16,582 nt of DNA from Phellopilus nigrolimitatus. Taxonomy: Eukaryota > Basidiomycota > Agaricomycetes > Hymenochaetales > Hymenochaetaceae. The number at the start of each line of letters is the position of its first letter. Within the stretch, counting starts at the first letter, position 1. Location of the stretch: assembly GCA_021029095.1 (NCBI GenBank), contig JAJOHG010000497.1, positions 1 through 16,582 of the forward strand, written 5' to 3'. A program made the translations under genes and the position numbers. The notes beneath the pieces are model-generated. The model ran no database searches. It saw only the letters and a list, made by a program, of their open reading frames with translations, and had not been told where the DNA came from. Positions 8,185 to 16,582 of the stretch are shown here, one piece after another.

Positions 8185-10966
8185 TTATAAGGCATCGAAA
8201 TTGATGTGATGCGAAGCTCGCCGACGCTCCAACTCGTCCGCCCTCTGCAGATAGTAAAATTGATTAGTAGCTCGCCCACCGTCAAACGCAGACACCACTC
8301 ACTTTCTCATTCAGATGCAGTACGGATACGATGATGGCGAGAAGCACCGCCGCCACGACAATCGTGAGCGTGACCCACGGGATCCACTCACCAGGGCGCA
8401 GGTACAGCTCACGGCGCCACGCACCACCATCGCTCGCGGGCGGGTACAGCACGACTTTCGAGTTCGGAATCACACCCTCCATGTTGATGAAGCGTTCAGT
8501 GGACTGCTTCGTCGACCCCACGAAGAGGTTCTCGATATAGTTATTCGTGCGCCCGAGCCCGAAGAACGCGTAAGGCGTGAGAAGGGACTGGTAGGCGGTC
8601 TGAGGGAGCTGCGCCACTGTAATTTATTTTATCAATTATGAGCGGTAAAGAGAAGAAACAAAACACGGAACTTCATACCTTGTGCTGCTGAGCGACGGCC
8701 ATTCGTATCGAGAATTGTGTATTTGTACGATGCACCAGAGTAACTGACCCCGAAAGGCTTTTTGCGGTGATCATCAGTATAGGACCAAACAATATGCAAG
8801 AGAAACCGTACATGATAGCGGCTTGATCCGTTAGGCCCGCTACACCACCCATCATCGCAAGCGCCATTCAGCACTTTGAATGACATCAGTATATAGAACT
8901 AAGTATATCATTTCTAAACTCACCGATAGCTTTAAGGAAGAATGCGTCGAAGAAAAAGTTGTTCTGCACGAATGTGATTGGACCCTGTCCCTGCTCTCCG
9001 GTACGCTGGACCATAATGTCCAGCGTCCCCTATTCGAAGAAGGAAGAATTCGTTAGAAACTGCGGTAGATACGCTCATGGAAACGCTCACATCCTCGTCG
9101 ATATCCAAAAATGCAACTCCGCTTGCATCAACGATACTGCTCAGAGCCTCTGCATCCTTCTTAACGGGTTTCCAGCCGACACGGCCATTGCCTTTCTTAC
9201 CGCACCCAGGTATGCCCTTCGCACATGGGACGGAAAGGACGAGTTGGGGTGTACGATTACTCGTCTCACCAATTCTAAGGAAGCTGCCGCCCGACGGCAC
9301 GGCTGCAGTGATGAGAAGAAGGTCGGGGAAGCCATCAAGATTCGCGTCGCCGAGGCGTATCGGAAGGGGCACAGAAGGGGAGGAACGTGTGTCGGATACA
9401 AGGAGAGAGCTCGAGGGAAATATGTCCGTCAGAGGTATTCGCACGAAGGCCTGGAGATTGGTCAGATAATCCACATAAAGACTAACATCAGAAAATGAGC
9501 ACACACATCGTTGTCATCTCGCTCGCCCAAGTCGAACCGGAAGTCAGGATCTGCAGTACACAGTTGGTCGGGCTGCCTACAGACCCTCTTCCCTGCGCGC
9601 ATGCCAGTGCTGGCCGGCGATGAACATAACGGGAGCTGCTGGTTGTACGCGATGTTTATTGCGCACCCGGACCCGATGCCGTTAGATGAGGAAACAGACG
9701 TGCACGTCGTGAAGACCATGTCGATCGTTCCGTCACGGTCCATGTCCGAGAATGAGATGGCTTGCACCCCAGACGGAAAGCGCCCGAGCTGCGCGAGCGT
9801 GAAGCCCTTAGTTTTGTCATTCCGCCAGATCTGGTAATATTTGTCGCTAGAACCCTCGTCACACACAAGGAAGACGTCTGTAACATAAGTCTATAGGTGA
9901 TACAACGAAAAGAATACGTTATTTACCAGCTAGGCAATCGCCGTCGAAATCCACGACTGCATTGCTATGTGGATTTGAGATCACACAGGACTGGCCATTG
10001 AAGGGCGCCTCTGCTCTACTTAGGGTTAGATGACAGATGAAGACGTTTGACGATATTTTGCTCACATTGAGAACACAGGAGTATTTGCTGCTGACTGGTT
10101 GAACACATTTTCCCATAGACTCAAGGAGTTCGAGCCGGGCGTGATTCCCAATAGGTCTATTTTGAGATCACCATTCGCATCTAATGGTATTGGCTGTGCT
10201 GCATTTGAAGAAGGAACGGAAATAGGTGTGGATTCTACGAAGAAAACAGCAATTAACATAGGAGATCGCGAACGAACAGCATCGGAGACTCACCAAACCC
10301 ATTCCCAGGGGCCCCGACGTATAGTTCCATCACGATTTCGGACGGGGAGGAACCACGCGCCATAACAAGCAAGTCCAGCGTTCCATCGTGCGTGAAGTCT
10401 CCGGGTATGGCGTTGAATATTTGCGACGAATGCGAGAATGATGCGCCTTCGCGGAAGAGGAAATCATCTGCAACGGTGTCAGTCCGTTTTTATAAGGGGT
10501 GTAATCATGAACGCAATGAAATGCCTGCCAGGATACTCTAAGCACAAACAGTACTGATTTCAACTCATAATGATTGTCCTTAGGACAGTACGTATAAGAA
10601 ACATGTGATCCGTGTACTCCAGATGACCTGGCCGACGGTACGAAGCGCGTGCTCACCATGATCCCATAAGTGCACCGTCACCATCCGCCCGCTTGCATCC
10701 AGCGTAACAACGTCCAGGCTGCACAGCACAGTTTACTATGATCAAGAAAGAGTTCTTCTAAATGCAGATGCTCACAATTGGTCACCGTTGAAATCTCCAA
10801 ACGCGATAGCGCGCTCGTCGTTGCCCAATCCTAACGAGCCGGCCTCCAATAGTGCGTTTCCAGTAAACCTTTTTGGCGGGAAAGGCCAGAGGTAAGCAGT
10901 TGATGTAGCTGCCAGTGCATAAAGAAATAAGAAATGTTTCCGAACGCGTCGCTGCCAGGAGAACAT
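8185..10966 (-). CDS. ITFG1: TIP/ITFG1 (LINKIN) family FG-GAP type I membrane protein
   Basis: Twelve exons in phase give 678 residues: 10966-10776, 10718-10657, 10467-10294, 10234-10066, 10015-9927, 9877-9507, 9450-9091, 9029-8924, 8873-8812, 8757-8679, 8616-8303, 8244-8185. The family is named for human T-cell immunomodulatory protein, and its worm member LINKIN supports cell adhesion; its fungal role is unknown. A signal peptide (about 1-25, cleaving near TSTA/Y) leads into a luminal region with seven FG-GAP calcium-loop motifs: GDFNGDQFLD, GDFTHDGTLD, DANGDLKID, DFDGDCLAD, DMDRDGTID, DANLDGFPD and DIDEDGTLD. These predict a seven-bladed beta-propeller. One transmembrane helix (about 633-655) precedes a short cytoplasmic tail ending HHINFDAL, as in relatives. 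The ATG at 10966 gives the signal peptide. One acceptor (exon 5) has a neighbouring alternative that would add one residue. Confidence 0.94.
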
Positions 10967-12245
10967 CGCTGTCGACGTCGAGGAGGACTCGACTCGCGTC
11001 ACTGACGATGACCGACCTACTAATTTAGGACCAGTATACGTAATGCGTATGTAAGCTCCATGAACAAACAACTCACGCGCAATCCACACAAGTTGATTTG
11101 TACGATTGTGTCCGTTATTCTATTAGTCTTGCCTGGAATGTCCTCTTTATGAACGGAATCGATATCGAGGACTGTTTTTTTATGTTTCATGTGATAGGCA
11201 CTTGCAGTAAGTCCGATTTTATCCACTTTTTGATGTTTCTCATGGCGTTCAAATAGCTTGTGAAGCTAAAAACAATGACATTTTTTACTTCCCTTTCTAC
11301 TCATAGTGCTAAAGCTTCATTCAGTTTCAAAAAAAAATCACATTGTCTGGACTCCTGTTGAGCATACCGATCTTTATTTTTGCTTCAGATTAATTACATT
11401 CAGCAGTGGGCAGGTAGGCCTATTCAATCGTCTCAATAATGGCGTCTAGCGAAGTGAGCATTTACCAGGCTATGTATGTGTCTTGTCGGAAGTGCATCAC
11501 TGGCTAGATGCGTCGTGGTCTCTTGCATATAAGCATTCATCGCGGCAGTATTCTTGTCATTAGAGTCAAGGCGGCACAATGGTAGTGTAGCATATACATT
11601 CTACTAGCACCAGTCCCAAGCACACAAAACCGCGGTATTTAACTTAACCTTCCTTTCACAATAAGGCACTATGGTTCTATTTGTTTGAATGAAAGCGTGG
11701 CGCTAAAATATTTTACTTCTGGCTCTCTTGTCGGCGTCGACTTTCTTCTTCTCGTGTTCACAATCAAAAAGTCACCGAAAACGCAGCGGCGACCCCTGTA
11801 ATGATATCAAGGTCCAATAAGCGCTCCTGCGCGACCAAGCTCTCTAACTTCCATGATATACGTCTCTCCAATCAGAGCGCCCTTCGGGCTTGTCTACGAT
11901 CTTTTTGCGCAGCGTAACGCGTTTGCAGTGACTACAAATATTTTACAAAGAACACGACTTGATCGATAATACAATTATACACACTCATTTATTTTGTTCT
12001 CTTATACAACGAACCTTGTAGATTTCACTTGACAATGTGGTCTGGCAAAGGCGTCTGGCGTAAGATCTTGCAAGTTGATAATTTGCACAATTGATTTTCC
12101 CACGACTACAAAACCCGGATCGCGGAAGACACGGCCCATGAACGAGCCGCGACAGTAGTCTCCTTTCTACCTCATCTCGTGCACTGATTTTTCACGAATC
12201 GTTCCCCCCTTTTCTTCAAGCTAAGCTACTGGTCACAAGCCTTAA
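10967..12245. other. divergent intergenic region with a coding-like island
   Basis: About 1.28 kb separates the start codons of two divergent genes and should hold both promoters. Most of it is AT-rich. A GC-richer island (about 11700-11930) has protein-like minus-strand patches such as KRVTLRKKIVDKPEGRSDW and DCEHEKKKVDADKRARSKIF followed by a stop. Near 12139 a minus-strand ATG opens a 46-codon frame (MGRVFRDPGFVVVGK...). I could not join these into one in-phase gene, so no CDS is called. A pyrimidine-rich tract at about 12201-12218 precedes the plus-strand gene, as is common in fungal promoters. No tRNA was found. Confidence 0.5.
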
Positions 12246-15200
12246 ATGCCGCGGTCTACCGCCAGAGTAGACCAGACCACGGCAGCCAAGTCAATCGAAA
12301 CCTCACTCGGCGTTAAAGGCCAGCTTCGCGTTCGTCCCTACGGTAATGTCAAGCATGCACATGTCATCCTCAGGAAGGTCGACGAGGAAGAGTATGAGGA
12401 CAGTCAAGGGCGTACGCGGACACGCGGCGTCTTCAGCTTGTTCGCGCACAAGCTCATCAACGTCAAACCCGGCAAGGAGCTTTTCATGTACCTGCATCCC
12501 GTTGGCGGTGACCTCGAGGAACACGTCGTTGCTTTTGAAGCCGATATGCCACGAGCAGACGAGCTGGATATGGATGTGGGGGACTCAGCGAAGAGCGAAG
12601 AGACGATTGTACAGCGTGAACAGGCCCTTCCTCCAAAGCTGCGAAAGCTCTGGGCGAGGAAGGCTCCCATGCCAGCCAAACAAGGTACGCCTCACTCAGC
12701 CTTCGTCTTTCAAACCTAACATTATCCGGCAGGTGATGTTGCACCTGCGAAGGTGTCTGTTGGCATTCAAGCTCAACCTGTGACCTCCTTTGCCGAGATC
12801 CAGGCTCAGCCCTCGTCACTATCTGTCGAAATCCAAGTGCAGCCATCATCATCATCTGTTGAAGTACAGGCTCAATCACCTTCGTCATCTATTGAGATCC
12901 AGACGCAACCACCACTATCTTTATCTAAAGAAACTCAGGCGCAGGCGTGTTTCTCGTCTATTGAAGTTCAGGCTCAGCCCTCCTCCTGCTCTGTCGAAGT
13001 TCAGGCGCAACCGAAGTCTTCGTCTGCCGAAATTCAAGCATCGACTTGTCTTGCCTCTTCTGGTACTCAGACACGAGTGACATTACACTCAGATGGGGCG
13101 TCGCAGACTTCTGATACGCGCACGTTACATCCTCATGTCGACGTCGAAACACAGGCTGCTGGATCGCATCACCAGTCGCTTGCGCAGCGTGCAGTGTTGC
13201 CCGTCATCGCACCGGATCTCAAAAATGAAGGCTCGATTAAAACCGAATCAAGTTTGGATTCTTACCAGCGGAGTCTTTCGCCGATGGAGCTCGAATCACC
13301 ACCAACTTCACCAGAATATTCGCCTGAGCTTCTCATAGTCGACCTACCTCCTGTCGCGAGTGATACAAAATTCCAATCACGGATGGGATTGCAAGAAGTA
13401 GATGACGAGCCGCAATTGGCCTCCGCCGTTACCCTCGTCGAGTCGCCTGTGTCGGAACCTACAAGCAAGTGTTCATTTTGCTCTTCGACTTCTTTCGACA
13501 CTAATCATAGTTTAGAAGTTCAATCAGTGCCTTCTCATCCAGCATATCGTGCGCCAACATTTGTACCCGCGAAGTACCATCAACCCGTAGAGCAGAAGCA
13601 TACGAGTATACCCACGCCATCAACGAGCAAGATCACGCTCGACTCTGTTTGCCCCCTTACTGCTAAGGCTCGCTTGCAGACGTCCGTTATGTCACGTCCG
13701 CCACCCACCGCCCCCGCCGCACTCACTGTACCTGTGCCAAGACCTGCACCGGCCGCACCAGCTGCGCTCCGGAGTGTCGGCGTACGTCCTGCGCCGACCT
13801 TTGTTCCCGCGACACTGACTTTGCAGCCACCGCCCAAACCGCCGCCGCTCCCGCCTCAGTCTACATTGCAACCCGAGCCGCGAAGTGTACCATCCTCTCG
13901 CAAGCCCTCACGTAAACGCAGACGGGCAGCCGAGGCCGTGGACTCATCGGCAAACAAAAAGTGGAAACCGATCGTGAAACTCGAACCGCTGAGCCCTGTG
14001 CTGTTATCCAGCCAGCCGCCACCACAGGTGCCTGAGTCCGATGTACTCGATGGTAAGTTAATGTCGAATCGAAAACACAACCAGCTGATCGTGTGAATAA
14101 GACTTATATGGCCCGCCATTGCCTCCTCCTATAGCGGAGGAGAAAAAGCCATTGGATAAGTGGTTCGAATCGGTTTCCATTAAGGCCGAGTGTCTGGACA
14201 CGTTTTCGTTGTCTGGGAATTATGCGCCGGCACCGGCGCCGATGGTTTATGACTTGATTCGGGGAGCAGATGGGCGAAACAGTAGGCAGAGCCGGATGAA
14301 TTGCCGTCTATTCCATCTCATCTTATTGACAGGAATCGACCTTACGCTCCCAGAGAAACCCTTGCAAGCGGCTGCGGCTGCTCAACGTAGTTTGAACATG
14401 GGTCTTTCGACAATAAAGACAGCGCAGATCAAGATGGGGCGTGAACCTGGCGTCCGCAATATTATCTTTAACCAGACTGGTAACCTTTTTGCCGTCATTT
14501 GTAAGTCTCGGAGACCTTTGTCACCTCATTTAAACCCGCAGAATTGCTGAAAATATCACATGTAATAACTTGCGTCAGGCCGAGACAACACAGTTCGAAT
14601 ATGGGACAATTCGACTTGCACAGAAATAGCGAAGCTTGCCCATAGCGCTTCTGTTGTCTCTGTAGCTTGGCTCGACGGCGATATCTGTGCGATTAGATTT
14701 GTGGTTTTTATCATCTTCAAAATCTGACTGGAAGATCAGCTGTCGCTTCCATGGGCGCGAATGGTGTTGTCAGCAAATGGACCATGCTGGTGCGACAGCT
14801 AATTCGTCTGTTTGTTCTAGCTAACCTGACTAAACTTTTGTTTGTTTGTTTGATAATATGTAGGGTAAGAAAAGATGGGAGTGGGCAAGACTTGTCGACT
14901 CTGGCGACGGTGATCCTTCGTGTCTTGCCTGTTATCGCGATAAGCTAGCTGTAGCGAACCCGCGGAAAGGCATCAAGATTTGGGTGTACGAAGACGGTAA
15001 GAATGTTACGCAACTCGGCTAGTCTGCACATTACTTACAGATGATATCGTTGCCAAAAGATCGCTGGCGTGCGCTTGATCGTAATGTCCCTCGGAAGGAT
15101 GTCGTTACAATCAAATTTATCAATGATGGACACGACTTGTTATGTGGCAGCTCCGACGGAACAGTGTAAGCACTTAACCTGGTATCCACCGAATGGTAGT

Positions 15201-15866
15201 TCAAGGGGAACATTGTCTTCAGATTCCGTTGTACCATACCCAAGTGTAGGGTACAGCCAGTGACTACTTTCAAGACTAAAGCGTTAGTACCCACTTTGTG
15301 CTCAACATTATACTAACTCTGACGATTTTCAAAGCTTCCACGTCGAAGCCGACCCCAGTAATAGGTTCGCGCTCATTGCGCAGGCATGTGGACGCGCAGA
15401 CCTTATTGAGCTCACCTCGCCAACGTCAGACGAGAGAGACGTGGGTCGCATCATCCAAGAGTACCCACTGCGCGATGCAGAGCAGCGCTATTCAGGCCGC
15501 GCAAGCCATGCGTTCGGCGCGCTATTTGCGAGCAACTGCGAGGCCGTTATTTTCGGCTCGATCGGTGGGCGGGTACTGGTATGGGACAGGAAGAAAGGCA
15601 GAATAAAATATGAGATGGATCACGGAACTGGTAGGTCGTTTATCACTCACCATCGATTCTCATCATACTGATCTCTTTTGCCTAAGACGTCTTAATCCAA
15701 GCTGTCGCTGTACGTTCGCGGTTTCCTCTTCACTACGCGCATACTAACGAACGTACTTTTATAACTCCTTCAGAATTTCGACGGAAAGAACGGCGAGCGA
15801 TACCTCGTCAGTTGCACCCGCCATGGCAAACTTTCATGGTGGGCCCTACCTGACGTATCCTGTTAA
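12246..15866 (+). CDS. WD40-like protein with repeat-rich disordered middle
   Basis: Eleven exons join in phase to 1008 residues: 12246-12684, 12733-14052, 14102-14500, 14579-14686, 14740-14789, 14864-14996, 15060-15165, 15223-15282, 15335-15630, 15687-15709 and 15774-15866. Residues 1-146 form an unrecognised, probably folded domain (GQLRVRPYGNVKHAHVILRK, FSLFAHKLINVKPGKELFMY). Residues of about 157-256 are tandem 11-residue repeats. A Ser/Pro/Ala-rich region follows, with a proline run and a basic nuclear-signal-like KPSRKRRR (about 538-545). From about 700, WD40-like blades appear: GVRNIIFNQTGNLFAV, DNTVRIWD (722-729), GANGVVSKW (761-769), GIKIW (808-812), LLCGSSDGTV, GGRVLVWD (949-956). 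The beta-propeller suggests a scaffold, and the basic cluster suggests a nuclear place. The ATG at 12246 is the first in the frame. A 51-nt in-frame segment (14282-14332) may be a further intron, giving 991 residues. Confidence 0.85.
12762..13061 (+). repeat. 33-bp coding minisatellite, nine 11-residue units
   Basis: Nine consecutive units follow the consensus E-[IV]-Q-A-Q-P-S-S-x-S-[VIA]. They start at 12762, 12795, 12828, 12861, 12894, 12930, 12963, 12996 and 13029. Eight are 33 bases long; the fifth is 36. The codons for the Glu-x-Gln-x-Gln core are kept, while the Ser/Pro half varies. The first and last units are degenerate (GIQAQP; EIQAST), as expected for an array that grew by internal duplication. 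The array lies wholly inside exon 2 of the WD40 gene and keeps its frame. Confidence 0.88.
14282..14332 (+). other. possible in-frame 51-nt intron in the WD40 gene
   Basis: The segment starts GTAGGC and ends TTATTGACAG after a pyrimidine-rich stretch. It is 51 bases long, matches the local intron size and contains no stop. Splicing would join ...GRN to RIDLTLPEKPL; retention adds 17 residues. Both products are in frame, so sequence alone cannot decide. Confidence 0.45.
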
Positions 15867-16582
15867 TCTTCGTCAGCGTTGGACATCGCGGAAGTCGTCC
15901 GACGCTCACGACATGTTTCTATCTCTCATATCTTTGTCAAGCGACCACTCCTTCATTCATGCCATGTCTTGTATTGCGATTTAGCTAACTTATACCGTTA
16001 TATTTTCTTCCCAAGCACTGGCGAACCTTTTCAGTTTTATTTTGCTTTACAATCGTGTCGTGTAGTTCAGTCCCGGCTCAACGAGCTCTCACTACTAATT
16101 TGAGGAAATTCTTTATTTGTAAGTCCCTTCGTTGGGGTATTTTTGCTTCGAAGAAATCGGGAATTACGAAGTGCTTATTCGAGTATCTAGCAGTCCCGTC
16201 CTCTTATTATTCTGAATGCGTACGGGCCAAATCTTGGCTTGAGCTTGGATGCAACTGTCTCAAAGAGATAGGCTGCTATCGCTACGGATACCGCAGCATC
16301 AAGATGCCTGCGAAAGCCGCGGTCGCGGTTGAGGTGCCTTGCAGTGCATGGGCGTTAGATATAGGCAGGATTCGGTGCGTGGCACGGTTGCTAGCTTGCC
16401 CTCGCGTGTCGTGACCATAGCGCCGTGGTACTTTGCGCAGGGTCGGCTGTAGGACGTCGATACCGTACTGTTTACCTCAAGTGCTCATAATTTTCCGTGG
16501 CTCACACGTGGCTGGATCTTGCGCCTCGTAGAGCTCCAGGATGTGCGAAACCCGATCGGAGAATATGCCAAATTAAAGTTGT
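15867..16582. other. downstream region without a supported gene
   Basis: The first part holds the 3' end of the WD40 gene. A 119-codon plus-strand frame (16055-16414) resembles no family I know. The GC-richer last 300 bases look coding on the minus strand. One frame reads FSDRVSHILELYEAQDPAT near the right edge, before a GTGTGAG donor-like site. Further left are two overlapping open frames. This could be the end of a gene entering from the right, but I cannot fix its frame, introns or stop. Confidence 0.4.

Noticed and set aside
8959..9498. 179-codon plus-strand open frame
   Set aside because: It is antisense to TIP exons 6-8, which carry unmistakable FG-GAP motifs on the other strand.
11580..11640. 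tRNA-like D-arm TGGTAGTG in the intergenic region
   Set aside because: No T-arm (GGTTCRANTCC) or pairing acceptor stem is visible nearby.
11640..11800. HU/histone-like protein (FGDFLIVNTRRRKSTP...) on the minus strand of the island
   Set aside because: The resemblance is a few residues only, there is no start codon or upstream domain, and it competes with another equally plausible frame.
14840..14853. TTTG microsatellite
   Set aside because: Only a few units inside an intron of the WD40 gene; a pyrimidine-rich intron explains it.
15166..15264. Plus-strand reading TWYPPNGSSRG as the continuation after SSDGTV in the WD40 gene
   Set aside because: It needs a 10-16 nt intron. The alternative, an exon at 15223-15282 (FRCTIPKCRVQPVTTFKTKA) flanked by 57- and 52-nt GT-AG introns, fits all phases.
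16055..16414. 119-codon plus-strand open frame downstream of the WD40 gene
   Set aside because: Its composition is not protein-like (many Cys, Ser and Arg), there is no family resemblance, and the opposite strand looks more coding.

Overview
The window is nuclear DNA of a filamentous fungus, most likely an agaricomycete basidiomycete. The support is gene structure and protein content: short GT-AG introns, mostly 45-65 nt, split the genes into many exons, and the proteins resemble basidiomycete families. I rebuilt the exon-intron models by hand, requiring reading phase and protein similarity to agree across every junction. No rRNA, tRNA, CRISPR array or transposon was recognised.

Layout. (1) 52-2925, plus strand: REV1, the Y-family deoxycytidyl transferase of translesion synthesis, seven exons. 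Its catalytic core and two ubiquitin-binding motifs are intact, but the reading frame breaks near position 136. I see neither the N-terminal BRCT domain nor the C-terminal Rev7-binding domain. (2) 3401-5495, plus: a seven-exon GMC-family FAD oxidoreductase of 581 residues without a signal peptide. A TATA-like box lies upstream and AATAAA downstream. (3) 6145-7689, minus: a single-exon F-box protein of 514 residues with a leucine-rich middle. (4) 8185-10966, minus: a twelve-exon gene for a 678-residue type I membrane protein of the TIP/ITFG1 (LINKIN) family, with seven FG-GAP calcium-loop motifs. (5) 12246-15866, plus: an eleven-exon gene for a protein of about 1008 residues. It joins an unrecognised N-terminal domain, a run of nine 11-residue repeats, a proline-rich disordered region with a basic nuclear signal, and a C-terminal WD40-like region.

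Between genes 4 and 5 lies a divergent intergenic region of about 1.28 kb. It contains a GC-richer island that looks partly coding on the minus strand, which I could not turn into a gene. The right end (15867-16582) has no gene I can support, although its last 300 bases look coding on the minus strand.

The genes do not form a pathway. They cover DNA damage tolerance, redox metabolism, protein turnover, a membrane surface protein and a WD40 scaffold, which is ordinary fungal gene order. The observations most worth following are the domain losses and frame break in REV1, the 33-bp coding repeat and architecture of the WD40 protein, and two unusual splice situations in that gene.
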